From assembly GCA_017624835.1 (NCBI GenBank), contig JAGAMG010000006.1, positions 1 through 64,000 on the forward strand: a stretch of DNA of 64,000 bases, written 5' to 3'. Positions 8,384-17,491 of the stretch are shown here, in pieces (the stretch's first letter is position 1; every line of letters starts with the position of its first letter). A model generated the notes under the pieces. It searched no databases and was not told the origin of the DNA. It was given only the letters and a program-made list of their open reading frames with translations. This DNA comes from Lachnospiraceae bacterium. GTDB lineage: Bacteria > Bacillota > Clostridia > Lachnospirales > Lachnospiraceae. The translations under genes and the position numbers were made by a program.

Positions 8384-9799
8384 ATGAGCATGCAGATTTA
8401 TAACACATTAAGTAAGAAAAAAGAAGAGTTTGTACCTATTGAACCGGGAAAGGTAAAAATGTATGTCTGCGGACCTACCGTGTACAATCTGATTCATATC
8501 GGAAATGCACGTCCCATGATTGTATTTGATACGGTGCGCCGTTATATGGAGTATAAGGGCTATGAAGTAAATTATGTATCCAATTTTACCGATGTGGATG
8601 ATAAAATTATCAAGAAAGCCATTGAAGAGGGTGTGGATGCCAATGTGATTTCCGAGCGTTACATTGAGGAATGTAAAAAGGATATGGCCGCCATGAATGT
8701 GAAGCCTGCCACCACTCATCCTAAGGCGACGGAAGAAATCTGCGGGATGCTTGATATGATTCAGACCCTGATTGAGAAAGGGCATGCCTATGCTGCTGCG
8801 GACGGTACCGTATATTTCCGTACCAGAAGCTTTAAGGAATATGGTAAGCTTTCTCACAAGAATCTGGACGATTTGCAGGGCGGTAACCGCTCTCTGTTGG
8901 TGTCCGGTGAAGACCAGAAGGAGGATGCTTTGGACTTCGTACTTTGGAAGCCCAAGAAGGAAGGAGAGCCTTATTGGGAGTCTCCCTGGTGTAACGGACG
9001 TCCCGGCTGGCATATTGAGTGTTCGGTAATGAGTAAGAAATATCTGGGAGAGGAAATTGATATTCACGCAGGTGGAGAGGATTTGGTATTCCCTCATCAT
9101 GAAAATGAAATTGCACAGTCCGAGGCCGCAAATGGCAAGAATTTTGCAAAATATTGGATGCACAATGCATTCTTGAATATTGATAATAAGAAGATGTCCA
9201 AATCCCTTGGAAATTTCTTTACGGTAAGAGATATCAGTGAAAAGTATGATTTACAGGTGCTTCGTTTCTTCATGCTTTCTGCTCACTACAGAAGTCCATT
9301 GAACTTCAGTGCTGATTTGATGGAGGCTGCAAAGAACGGCTATGAAAGAATTGTAACCAGCGTGGATAATCTGAAATTCCTGTTGGGAAATGCCCAGGCA
9401 GAGTGCTTAACAGAAGCAGAAGAAAAGCTGCTTGCAGAGGCAAAAGGCTTTGTGGCAAAATTTGATGAGGCAATGGATGATGATTTCAATACCGCAGATG
9501 CCCTGTCCGCTATCTTTGAGTTGGTTAAATTTGTGAATACCAATGCATCCGCAGAAAACAGCAAGGTTTATTTAACGGCGTTAAAGGATATGGTAGTAAT
9601 GCTTTCGGATATTTGTGGTTTGATTGTGGATAAAAAGGAAGAAATGCTGGATGCGGATATTGAAGCCTTAATTGCAGAACGTCAGGCAGCAAGAAAGGCT
9701 AAGAATTTTGCGAGAGCGGACGAAATCCGTGATGAGCTTTTGGCAAAGGGCATTGTATTGGAAGATACACGTGAGGGTGTGAAATGGAAGAGAGCTTAA
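8384..9799 (+). CDS. cysS: Cysteinyl-tRNA synthetase
   Basis: 471-residue class I aminoacyl-tRNA synthetase that charges tRNA-Cys. HIGN (the HIGH motif) follows CGPTVYN near residue 28. The zinc site includes the early Cys and WHIECS with the downstream [14 protein letters not shown] is near residue 268. The C-terminal part is the usual helical anticodon-binding region. Full length. The start ATG is at 8384 with GAGGAAA upstream. It is second in the T-box-controlled operon, and its end overlaps the start of mrnC by 16 bases. Confidence 0.96.
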   Translation: MSMQIYNTLSKKKEEFVPIEPGKVKMYVCGPTVYNLIHIGNARPMIVFDTVRRYMEYKGYEVNYVSNFTDVDDKIIKKAIEEGVDANVISERYIEECKKDMAAMNVKPATTHPKATEEICGMLDMIQTLIEKGHAYAAADGTVYFRTRSFKEYGKLSHKNLDDLQGGNRSLLVSGEDQKEDALDFVLWKPKKEGEPYWESPWCNGRPGWHIECSVMSKKYLGEEIDIHAGGEDLVFPHHENEIAQSEAANGKNFAKYWMHNAFLNIDNKKMSKSLGNFFTVRDISEKYDLQVLRFFMLSAHYRSPLNFSADLMEAAKNGYERIVTSVDNLKFLLGNAQAECLTEAEEKLLAEAKGFVAKFDEAMDDDFNTADALSAIFELVKFVNTNASAENSKVYLTALKDMVVMLSDICGLIVDKKEEMLDADIEALIAERQAARKAKNFARADEIRDELLAKGIVLEDTREGVKWKRA

Positions 9800-10224
9800 G
9801 TCTGTTAGAACAGATAAAACAAGCATTTGATTGTAAGGAGCAGGATGTCAGGGCTTATTCCCCCCTGACTCTTGCTTATATTGGTGACGGAATTTATGAT
9901 TTGGTAATTCGCAGTGTAATTGTGGAGCGGGCAAATCGTTCTGCCAATGATTTACATAAGAAGGCTACCCGCTATGTAAAGGCGGAAGCACAGGCAAAAA
10001 TGATTTTGGCACTGATGGAAGAGCTTACCGAGGAGGAAGAAGCAGTATATAAGCGGGGGCGCAATGCCAAGTCTTATACGGTGGCTAAAAATGCTTCCAT
10101 GGCTGATTATCGTAAGGCAACAGGCTTTGAAGCATTGATGGGCTTTTTGTATCTTACAGGTCAGGTGGACAGGCTGTTGTATCTGGTGAAAAAAGGAATT
10201 GAATTGTCGGGGCTTACGATTTAA
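9784..10224 (+). CDS. mrnC: Mini-ribonuclease III
   Basis: 146-residue RNase III catalytic domain without the double-stranded-RNA-binding domain; it matures 23S rRNA in Firmicutes. Family residues are visible in LTLAYIGDGIYDLVIRS (the catalytic Asp region, about 29-45) and FEALMGFLYL (about 119-128, with the second catalytic Glu). It overlaps cysS and sits before rlmB, the conserved Firmicute order. Confidence 0.93.
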   Translation: MEESLSLLEQIKQAFDCKEQDVRAYSPLTLAYIGDGIYDLVIRSVIVERANRSANDLHKKATRYVKAEAQAKMILALMEELTEEEEAVYKRGRNAKSYTVAKNASMADYRKATGFEALMGFLYLTGQVDRLLYLVKKGIELSGLTI

Positions 10225-10289
10225 GGTAATCAGTAAGCTGTTTGGTTTGGAGAAGCATTGAATGAAATAGTAGAAAGGTTTTGTGAGAT

Positions 10290-11030
10290 ATGGGATATCA
10301 GGAATTTACCATTGAGGGCAGAAATGCGGTAATTGAAGCATACCGTTCAGGAAAGCCCATTGATAAGATATTTATTTTGGATGGCTGTCAGGATGGCCCC
10401 ATTATGACCATCAAAAGGGAAGCCAAGAAGCACGATACCTTGGTGAAGTTTGTAACCAAGGAGCGTCTGGATCAGATGTCCGAAACCGGAAAGCATCAGG
10501 GAGTTATTGCTTATGCGGCAGCTTATGAATATGCAGAGGTGGAGGATATTTTGCAGGCAGCAAGGGAGAAAAATGAGCCCCCTTTTATCTTCCTGTTGGA
10601 TAATATTGAAGACCCTCACAATCTGGGAGCCATTATTCGTACTGCCAATCTGGCAGGTGCCCATGGTGTGATTATTCCCAAGAATCGTGCGGCAGGTCTG
10701 ACTGCAACCGTGGCAAGAACCTCTGCCGGTGCGTTGAATTATACCCCCGTTGCCAAGGTGACCAATCTGGCAAAAACCATTGAGGATTTAAAAAAGGAAG
10801 GTCTTTGGTTTGTGTGTGCAGATATGGGTGGTACCACCATGTACAATTTGGATTTAAAAGGAGCTATCGGTCTGGTCATCGGCAATGAGGGAGAGGGCGT
10901 AGGACGTCTGGTAAAGGAAAAATGTGATATGGTGGCGTCCATTCCCATGAAAGGGGATATCGATTCCCTAAATGCTTCTGTGGCAGCAGGAGTACTTGCC
11001 TATGAAATCGTGAGACAGAGATTACAGTAG
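10290..11030 (+). CDS. rlmB: 23S rRNA 2'-O-methyltransferase, TrmH/SpoU family
   Basis: 246-residue SPOUT methyltransferase that methylates 23S rRNA G2251 or a nearby ribose using S-adenosylmethionine. An N-terminal substrate-binding domain is followed by the three SPOUT motifs: NIEDPHNLGAIIRTA (motif 1), IGNEGEGVGRLV (motif 2) and SLNASVAAGVLAYEIVRQR (motif 3). Gene order after mrnC supports the RlmB assignment over other SpoU paralogues. Confidence 0.92.
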   Translation: MGYQEFTIEGRNAVIEAYRSGKPIDKIFILDGCQDGPIMTIKREAKKHDTLVKFVTKERLDQMSETGKHQGVIAYAAAYEYAEVEDILQAAREKNEPPFIFLLDNIEDPHNLGAIIRTANLAGAHGVIIPKNRAAGLTATVARTSAGALNYTPVAKVTNLAKTIEDLKKEGLWFVCADMGGTTMYNLDLKGAIGLVIGNEGEGVGRLVKEKCDMVASIPMKGDIDSLNASVAAGVLAYEIVRQRLQ

Positions 11031-11039
11031 GAGGATTCC

Positions 11040-11660
11040 ATGGCAAAGGATTATTCCAAGTATGAGCAGGCTACGGATGAAGAGTTGATAGACCGTCTGC
11101 GTAACGGCGAGGAGTCCATTGTGGACTATATTTGCGATAAGTATAAGAATTTAGTGCGTAGCAAGGCAAAATCCATGTACATTTTAGGTGCGGACAGTGA
11201 GGATTTAATACAGGAAGGGATGATAGGACTCTTTAAGGCAGTGAGAGATTATGATGCAGGAAGGGATGCCAGCTTTTTTACTTTTGCGGATTTGTGTATC
11301 AGCCGCCAGATGTATACAGCGGTGCAGGCTGCAAAAAGGCAAAAGCATATCCCCTTAAATACCTATGTGTCCTTATATGGAAGCTTTTCGGAAAAGGAAG
11401 AGGGGGAAGAAAGAAACCTGTTGGAAGCCTTGGCAAATCCTATTGAACTAAATCCGGAAGAGATGTTTTTAGATAAGGAAAGGGTTGCTTACTTAGAGGA
11501 AGTCATTGAAAATGAACTCAGCAGCTTTGAAAAGCAGGTGCTTGATTTGTATATGACAGGGATGAGTTATACCCAGATTGCGAAGGTGTTGGGCAGGGAT
11601 GAAAAATCTACTGATAACGCACTACAGAGATTAAAAAGTAAAATCAAAAAAATGCTATAG
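11040..11660 (+). CDS. sigH: RNA polymerase sigma-H factor
   Basis: 206-residue sigma-70-family factor for transition-state and early sporulation genes. Region 2 includes ADSEDLIQEGMIGLFKAVRDYD, followed by FFTFADLCISRQMYTAVQAAKR. Region 4 has LSSFEKQVLDLYMTGMSYTQIAKVLGR near 155-185. Gene position directly after rlmB is as in Bacillus, except that rae1 is missing between them. AGGAGGATTCC precedes the ATG. Confidence 0.93.
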   Translation: MAKDYSKYEQATDEELIDRLRNGEESIVDYICDKYKNLVRSKAKSMYILGADSEDLIQEGMIGLFKAVRDYDAGRDASFFTFADLCISRQMYTAVQAAKRQKHIPLNTYVSLYGSFSEKEEGEERNLLEALANPIELNPEEMFLDKERVAYLEEVIENELSSFEKQVLDLYMTGMSYTQIAKVLGRDEKSTDNALQRLKSKIKKML

Positions 11661-11680
11661 TCAGAAAAAACTTGAAATAT

Positions 11681-11725
11681 GCAGCAGGAAAGAAGGATTA
11701 CTTCATTTTCCTGCTGCTTTATAAT
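11681..11725 (+). terminator. Terminator after sigH
   Basis: GCAGCAGGAAA pairs with TTTCCTGCTGC across a 15-base loop and is followed by an AT-rich, partly T-rich tail. Confidence 0.7.
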
Positions 11726-11753
11726 TATTTTATATTTTTGTTAGCTGGGTTTA

Positions 11754-11783
11754 TTGACTTATAGATGGTTAGAGTCGTATAAT
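11754..11783 (+). promoter_or_regulatory. Promoter of the RND exporter operon
   Basis: TTGACT at 11754 and TATAAT at 11778 with an 18-base spacer. The -10 box is itself flanked by GTCG and CGAC. Confidence 0.75.
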
Positions 11784-11801
11784 CGACACTGTATTCATAA
11801 A

Positions 11802-11817
11802 CCGACCCGTGGGTCGG
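11802..11817 (+). promoter_or_regulatory. Palindromic operator, probable TetR site
   Basis: CCGACCCGTGGGTCGG is a palindrome with 7-bp arms and a 2-base centre, placed just downstream of the predicted transcription start and ahead of the exporter gene. The operon's own TetR-like gene at 16.07 kb is the natural candidate repressor. Confidence 0.65.
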
Positions 11818-11839
11818 AACGAAAAAGAGGAGTAAAGAA

Positions 11840-14800
11840 ATGATTTCAAAATTTAGTGTTAAGAAACCATATACCGTGCTGGTAGGTGTAATTCTGGCAA
11901 TTGTATTGGGTGTAGTATCCTTTACCAGAATGACTACGGATTTATTGCCTAATATCAGCCTGCCCTATGTGCTGATTATGACTACATATGCGGGCGCCAA
12001 TCCGGAAACAGTGGAAATGGTGGTAACCCAGCCCATTGAGGCCAGTATGGCAACTGTAAGTAATATTGAAGGAGTAAGCTCCGTGTCTGCGGAGAATTAT
12101 TCCATGGTAATATTGGAATTTGCACAGTCTGCGGACATGAATGCGGCATCTTTGGAGATTCGGGAAAGTCTGGATCAGATTAAGTCCTATTGGGACGATT
12201 CTGTAAGCAATCCCATTATTATCAAAATGAATCCGGATATGCTTCCTGTTATGATTGCTGCAGTTGGTGTGGAGGGAATGGACAATGGAGATATCAGTAC
12301 CTATGTGCAGGATGAAATTATGCCTGAGCTTGAGAGTATTGAGGGTGTTGCCAGTGTCAGTGCCACAGGTCTGTTAGAGGAAAGTGTCAATGTAATTATT
12401 CGTAAGGATAAGGTGGACGCTATTAATGAAAAGATTTTTGCAGCAATTGACGATGAAATGAAGGAAGCAGAGGAAGAGCTTGCTGACGGACGGGAAGAAC
12501 TGGAGGATGGCAAGAAGGAAATTGCTGATAGTTGGAAGGAACTGAATGACGGAAAGAAGGAGCTTGCTGACAGCAAGCAGGAATTAATAGATGGAAAGCA
12601 GGAGCTGGAAGACGGTCAAAAGGAATTGGATGAGGGGAAGGATAAGCTGGCAAGTGGCAAAGGTGATTTGCAGGTAGCTCAGAAGGAAACGGCAGCAAAG
12701 TTAGCTTCCACTAAAAAGGAGCTTTTGACTGCAAAGGCTGATTTGGAAGCAACCAAGATGCAAATGACTACTACACTGACTACAGCACAGCAGTTGGATG
12801 GCAGTGTAAAGGAAATTGATATGATTTTGGGAGCTTCCGGAAATTATAGTACTGCTTATACCAAGTATGCGGCATTGTTAAGTGTTTCCTCAGGAGATTC
12901 TGCAAGTATTGCAGCGGCAAAGGCAGAAATTGAAAGTCTGAAGTCTGCTTTTGTGGGGAGTACCGTAATGAATCAGATGGCAGCAGCCAACGACAGCATG
13001 AGTACCATGCTTGCTACCTTAAAGCAGATGGATTGGACTGCTGTGGACAATGTGAACTTTGGTACTGTTTATGCAATGTTAAGTGCGGTAAATAATGAAG
13101 ATGTTATTAAACAACGTAATACTCTGCAAAATGCCGTGGATGCTCAGACAAATGGTTTAGGATATGAAGGATATGCAAAGGTTGCCCAGGGAGCCATTGC
13201 AACCATAGATGAAAATCTGAAAAAGGTAGACCAAGGTCTGATTGAAGTAGAAAAAGGACAGTTAACTGCAGCCATTGAACTTGCCAATGCGGCTGCCCAG
13301 ATTAACTTAGGCGAGTACCAGATGGAGCTGGGGCAAACTCAGTTGGATGCTGCTAAGGAACAGATGGAGGCCGGTGAGGAGCAGATTAAAGAAGCGGAAG
13401 AGCAAATGAAGGATGCGGCAGACCAGTTAAAGGATGCTGAGCAGCAGTTGCTTGATGCAGAGGATCAGTTATTGGATGGAGAAGAACAGCTTGAGGATGC
13501 CAGAAAGGATGCTTATCGTCAGGCTGATATGAATAAGATATTGTCAGTGGACACCATAAAGAGTCTGCTGACAGCTCAGAATTTTGCTATGCCTGCCGGT
13601 TATGTAACGGAAGATGGCGTGGATTACATGGTTCGTGTAGGTGATAAGCCATCCACTGTAGAGGAAATGAAGGCACTTCCCTTGATGGATATGCATATGG
13701 ATGGCGTGCCTGTAATTACGTTGGGAGATGTGGCGGATGTATTTTATACGGATAATTCCGGTGAAGTATATACCAATGTAGATGGCAATCCCGGTATTAT
13801 GCTGACCATTCAGAAGCAGACCGGTTATTCCACCGGAGAAGTGTCGGATTTATTGAATGAAGAATTTGAGAAGCTGGCACAGGAGAATACTAAACTATCC
13901 ATTATTCCTTTGATGGATCAGGGTATTTTTATTGATTTGGTAATGGATTCCATCATCAATAATATTTTGTTTGGTGGTTTATTAGCAGTGCTGATTCTGA
14001 TTGTATTTTTGAAGGATTTGAAGCCTACCTTTGTAATTGCATGTTCCATTCCTATCAGTTTGGTAACTGCAATTGTGTGCATGTATTTCAGCGGAGTAAC
14101 CTTAAATGTAATTTCCCTGTCCGGTCTTGCACTGGGTATCGGTATGCTGGTGGATAACTCCATCGTTGTAATTGAAAATATTTACCGTCTCCGTAGCGAA
14201 GGATACTCTATGAAGGATGCTGCGGTGGAAGGTGCAAAAGAGGTGGCGGGAGCCATTATGGCATCCACCTTGACTACCATTTGTGTATTCCTTCCTATCG
14301 TATTTACGGAAGGTATTACCAGACAGCTTTTTGTGGATATGGGACTTACTATTGCTTACTCATTGTTGGCAAGTTTGGTAATTGCTCTTACCGTTGTGCC
14401 GGCAATGGCATCCAAGGTGTTGACTAAGACCAAGGAACAGAAAGAGGGACGTTTCTTTGGTGGATTAATCTCTTTGTATAAAGTGGTATTAGAGTTGGCC
14501 TTAAAGGTGAAACCACTTGTTTATCTGATTGTTATTATATTGTTAGTGGTAAGTATAAGTGTTGCAACCACCAATGGAATTGCGTTTATGTCTGAGATGG
14601 ATTCTACACAGTTAACCGTTACTGTTTCTTTGGATGAGGATGCTACCTTGCAGGAAACGGCAGAGCTTACAGATAAGGTAGTAACAGCAATTTTAGAAAT
14701 TGAGGACATTCAAAATGTAGGTGCTATGTCTGCAACGGATTCTATGGCTATGTTAAGTGGCGGTAGCGGTAGTGATAATGCAACGACCATTTATGTGCTT

Positions 14801-16039
14801 GCAAAAGAAGACAAAACCATGTCAAATGAGGAGATTGCAGAAATTATCCGAGAAAAGACTGCTGACTTACCGGCAGAGATTTCCATAGAAACCTCCAGCA
14901 TGGATATGAGCGCCCTGGGTGGAAGCGGAATCAGTATTCAGGTTCGGGGACGTGATTTGGATACCTTGCGTTCCATTGCAGGTGAAGTGGCTGCAGTAGT
15001 GGAAAGTGTTGAGGGAACTGCTCAGGTAAGTGATGGTATGGAAGAGTCCAATGTAGAACTTCGTATACTTGTTGACAGAGATAAGGCAGTAAATTATGGA
15101 CTTACCGTAGCACAGGTATTTACGCAGGTGTCCGCAAAGCTTGCGGAAGCCAGCAGTGCTACCACTTTGGTGGCAGCCGATAAGGATTATAATGTGTATG
15201 TAATGAATGGCAGCGATATTGAGCTTACCAGGGAACTGGTAAAGGAAATCAATATTGATGGTACGGATGAAGAGGGAAAGAGTGTGGATATTCCTTTGTC
15301 CGAGCTTGCAACCTTTGAGGATACTTATGCATTGAGTGCCATCAATCGTGCAGACCAAAATCGATATGTGGCAGTATCTGCTGCTATCGCAGAGGGCTAT
15401 AATGTAGGTAATGTAGCCGCAGAGGTTGAAGCAAGATTGGCAGATTATGAGTTGCCGGAAGGTTATAGACTAATCTTCTCAGGTGAAAATGAAATGATTA
15501 TGGATGCTATGGAACAGGTTGGATTGATGTTATTATTGGCATTGGTATTTATGTATTTGATTATGGTAGCCCAATTCCAGTCCCTGCTTTCACCATTTAT
15601 CATTATGTTTACCATTCCTTTGGCATTTACCGGTGGTTTCTTTGGATTGTTTATCTCCGGAAGCGAGATAAGTGTTATTGCATTAATTGGTTTTGTAATG
15701 TTGTCAGGTATTATTGTTAATAATGGTATTGTGTTGATTGATTATATTAATCAGCTTAGGGAAAATGGTATGGAAAAGCATGAAGCGATTATGGATGCAG
15801 GACGTACCCGACTTCGCCCCGTACTTATGACTGCTTTAACCACAATCCTTGCGTTGGGAACAATGGTATTCAGTAACGATATGGGTTCAGAGATGGCAAA
15901 GCCCATGTCCGTGGTAACCATTGGTGGTTTGGTTTATGGTACCTTACTTACCTTGATTGTAATTCCTTGTGTATATGACAGCTTTACCGGTTCCGGTAAA
16001 AAACGCAAAGAGGAAGAGGATGAATTTGCCAATTTATAA
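11840..16039 (+). CDS. RND-family efflux permease with heptad-repeat insert
   Basis: A 1399-residue inner-membrane exporter of the HAE1/AcrB-like RND superfamily, driven by proton motive force. The N-terminus (KFSVKKPYTVLVGVILAIVLG) is typical, and a second block of membrane helices lies around 710-870 with ALGIGMLVDNSIVVIENIYR, the third around 1220-1385. Residues about 214-280 and 505-557 carry runs of seven-residue units of the LxDGxxEL type, expected to form long extracellular coiled coils. This Gram-positive subtype has no outer-membrane partner. Substrate unknown. It is followed 33 bases later by a TetR regulator and has a palindromic operator at its promoter. Confidence 0.88.
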   Translation: MISKFSVKKPYTVLVGVILAIVLGVVSFTRMTTDLLPNISLPYVLIMTTYAGANPETVEMVVTQPIEASMATVSNIEGVSSVSAENYSMVILEFAQSADMNAASLEIRESLDQIKSYWDDSVSNPIIIKMNPDMLPVMIAAVGVEGMDNGDISTYVQDEIMPELESIEGVASVSATGLLEESVNVIIRKDKVDAINEKIFAAIDDEMKEAEEELADGREELEDGKKEIADSWKELNDGKKELADSKQELIDGKQELEDGQKELDEGKDKLASGKGDLQVAQKETAAKLASTKKELLTAKADLEATKMQMTTTLTTAQQLDGSVKEIDMILGASGNYSTAYTKYAALLSVSSGDSASIAAAKAEIESLKSAFVGSTVMNQMAAANDSMSTMLATLKQMDWTAVDNVNFGTVYAMLSAVNNEDVIKQRNTLQNAVDAQTNGLGYEGYAKVAQGAIATIDENLKKVDQGLIEVEKGQLTAAIELANAAAQINLGEYQMELGQTQLDAAKEQMEAGEEQIKEAEEQMKDAADQLKDAEQQLLDAEDQLLDGEEQLEDARKDAYRQADMNKILSVDTIKSLLTAQNFAMPAGYVTEDGVDYMVRVGDKPSTVEEMKALPLMDMHMDGVPVITLGDVADVFYTDNSGEVYTNVDGNPGIMLTIQKQTGYSTGEVSDLLNEEFEKLAQENTKLSIIPLMDQGIFIDLVMDSIINNILFGGLLAVLILIVFLKDLKPTFVIACSIPISLVTAIVCMYFSGVTLNVISLSGLALGIGMLVDNSIVVIENIYRLRSEGYSMKDAAVEGAKEVAGAIMASTLTTICVFLPIVFTEGITRQLFVDMGLTIAYSLLASLVIALTVVPAMASKVLTKTKEQKEGRFFGGLISLYKVVLELALKVKPLVYLIVIILLVVSISVATTNGIAFMSEMDSTQLTVTVSLDEDATLQETAELTDKVVTAILEIEDIQNVGAMSATDSMAMLSGGSGSDNATTIYVLAKEDKTMSNEEIAEIIREKTADLPAEISIETSSMDMSALGGSGISIQVRGRDLDTLRSIAGEVAAVVESVEGTAQVSDGMEESNVELRILVDRDKAVNYGLTVAQVFTQVSAKLAEASSATTLVAADKDYNVYVMNGSDIELTRELVKEINIDGTDEEGKSVDIPLSELATFEDTYALSAINRADQNRYVAVSAAIAEGYNVGNVAAEVEARLADYELPEGYRLIFSGENEMIMDAMEQVGLMLLLALVFMYLIMVAQFQSLLSPFIIMFTIPLAFTGGFFGLFISGSEISVIALIGFVMLSGIIVNNGIVLIDYINQLRENGMEKHEAIMDAGRTRLRPVLMTALTTILALGTMVFSNDMGSEMAKPMSVVTIGGLVYGTLLTLIVIPCVYDSFTGSGKKRKEEEDEFANL

Positions 16040-16072
16040 GGCTAAGTGGTAGCTGTGGGGAGGAAATTGCAT

Positions 16073-16711
16073 ATGGAAAAAATAACAGGAATGGAGGCGG
16101 CACATGAAGTGCCGCCCAAGGTACTTTTGATATATGAGGCAGTGGAAAAGCTGATTGCGTCGGGGGAGGATATTAATTCTGTAAAGGTTTCCACGATTAC
16201 AGAATTGGCAGGAATCGGAAAAGGAACCGTTTACGATTATTTTGAGAATAAGGATGAAATCATTGCCTGTTCCCTTCTTTATCAGATAAAAAAGCTGACG
16301 GAAGGTTTGAAAGAGATTTGCTCTGAGAAGGAAATCTTTGCAGAAAGAGTTTATGCCTGTTTGGAGGAAATTCAAAAGCAAAGTGATAAACAACAATGTT
16401 TTCTTCGTTATGTTCATGTAATGACTGCTAATTCCGGTTACTGTCAATTGGTTAGGGATAAAATGAAGCAGAAGGAATTTGAACAATATCTTCCAAAACG
16501 TGTATTTGAAGAGATGACAATGGATGGTATTGAAAGAGGAGAAATCAAAAAAACAATTCTGCCGGAGTATGTGATTTATGCAATCTTTTCCAAATTATTG
16601 ACCTATATGATAAGTGTAAATGCCTGTGAAACTATGAGGACAGGCTCGGAAAAATTAAGGACTTATCTGTATCAGTCACTTTTGGATGAATTGTGTGAAA
16701 AAAATGTATAA
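16073..16711 (+). CDS. TetR/AcrR-family transcriptional regulator
   Basis: 212 residues. The N-terminal helix-turn-helix is clear (VSTITELAGIGKGTVYDYFENKDEIIACSL, about 40-69), and the rest is a helical ligand-binding domain. ATG at 16073 is preceded by GGGGAGGA; an earlier GTG at 16046 lacks a site. As the second gene after the RND exporter it probably represses the operon by binding the 11802-11817 palindrome and responds to a transported compound. Both are inferred. Confidence 0.88.
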   Translation: MEKITGMEAAHEVPPKVLLIYEAVEKLIASGEDINSVKVSTITELAGIGKGTVYDYFENKDEIIACSLLYQIKKLTEGLKEICSEKEIFAERVYACLEEIQKQSDKQQCFLRYVHVMTANSGYCQLVRDKMKQKEFEQYLPKRVFEEMTMDGIERGEIKKTILPEYVIYAIFSKLLTYMISVNACETMRTGSEKLRTYLYQSLLDELCEKNV

Positions 16712-16717
16712 TTTTTG

Positions 16718-16746
16718 TTGACAAATATCATGGCATTTGATAGAAT
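16718..16746 (+). promoter_or_regulatory. Promoter of the tRNA-Thr pair
   Basis: TTGACA at 16718 and TAGAAT at 16741 with an exact 17-base spacer, about 30 bases before the first tRNA. Confidence 0.85.
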
Positions 16747-16778
16747 GAAAAACGGTGATTGCAAGAGCAGTCCCGTAT

Positions 16779-16851
16779 GCTGCTGTGGCTCAGTCGGTAG
16801 AGCGTCGCATTGGTAGTGCGGAGGTCACGGGTCCGATTCCCGTCAGCAGCT
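16779..16851 (+). tRNA. tRNA-Thr (anticodon GGT), copy 1
   Basis: A 73-base cloverleaf. The acceptor GCTGCTG pairs with CAGCAGC, the D stem is GCTC/GAGC, the anticodon loop is TTGGTAG with GGT at positions 34-36, and the T arm is ACGGG/CCCGT. CCA is not encoded. Identical to the second copy 137 bases downstream. Confidence 0.95.
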
Positions 16852-16915
16852 TAGACGCAAGGTAAGAGGCGTCGGCTGTAAAGCTTGTTTGGACAAGCAA
16901 TACAATTTTATAATT

Positions 16916-16988
16916 GCTGCTGTGGCTCAGTCGGTAGAGCGTCGCATTGGTAGTGCGGAGGTCACGGGTCCGATTCCCGTCAGCAGCT
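16916..16988 (+). tRNA. tRNA-Thr (anticodon GGT), copy 2
   Basis: Identical in sequence and folding to copy 1 and probably cotranscribed with it. A hairpin terminator follows at 17026. Confidence 0.95.
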
Positions 16989-17025
16989 TTCACGCAAGGC
17001 ATGAGCCGTGCAAAACGATAAAAAG

Positions 17026-17064
17026 AGACAGACATCAAGTTTACTTGAATGGCTGTCTTTTTTT
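17026..17064 (+). terminator. Terminator after the tRNA-Thr pair
   Basis: AGACAG (17026-17031) with CTGTCT (17053-17058), extended by TCAAGT/ACTTGA inside, followed by T-rich sequence. Confidence 0.85.
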
Positions 17065-17140
17065 ATTGTTTTATAGGGCGAAGCCCGTGATGAGCAACGA
17101 AGTTGCGAATTGCACGGCGGGGTACACCACTCAAAATATA

Positions 17141-17186
17141 AAAAATAGTCTCTGCATTATCTGAAACGTAAGCAGAGACTATTTTT
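17141..17186. terminator. Perfect 15-bp hairpin, bidirectional terminator
   Basis: AAAAATAGTCTCTGC (17141-17155) and GCAGAGACTATTTTT (17172-17186) form a perfect stem with A/T tracts at the ends. It overlaps the stop codon of the minus-strand XRE gene. Confidence 0.8.
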
Positions 17187-17376
17187 CAAAAGTAAGAATA
17201 TCATTAGGAGTGCATTCCAGAATATCGCAGAGTGCCTCTAAAGTGGTAGTTGAAATATTCTTATTGTGCTTGAGATTGTAAATTGTTTTGGACTGAATAT
17301 TATATTTTTTGATTAGGGTATAGGTTGTTACTCCCTTTTGCTGCATTGTCTCCCATAGTGGGGCATACGAAACCAT
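17179..17376 (-). CDS. Small XRE-family repressor
   Basis: A 65-residue Cro/CI-type helix-turn-helix protein with almost nothing besides the DNA-binding domain (TYTLIKKYNIQSKTIYNLKH, then TTTLEALCDILECTPNDIL). Its stop lies inside the terminator hairpin. It is divergent from the gene at 17.49 kb, whose promoter has a 14-base palindrome filling the space between -35 and -10; that is the likely operator. Confidence 0.85.
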   Translation of the reverse strand: MVSYAPLWETMQQKGVTTYTLIKKYNIQSKTIYNLKHNKNISTTTLEALCDILECTPNDILTFEK

Positions 17377-17426
17377 AAAAGCACCGCCTTTCTAACACAA
17401 TAATATTTACGCATAATAAATTGTTC

Positions 17427-17455
17427 TTGACTATGCCGATTAAAATCGGTATACT
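17427..17455 (+). promoter_or_regulatory. Promoter with operator palindrome in the spacer
   Basis: TTGACT at 17427 and TATACT at 17450 are spaced by 17 bases. CCGATTAAAATCGG occupies 17436-17449, ending exactly at the -10 box. A repressor bound there would block polymerase directly. Confidence 0.7.
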
Positions 17456-17491
17456 TTTCCTAAAATGACTAAAGGAAAGGAGAAAATGGTA

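Noticed and set aside
8408-9163. 251-codon minus-strand frame inside cysS
   Set aside because: It lies fully opposite a full-length, well-conserved synthetase gene and has no ribosome site.
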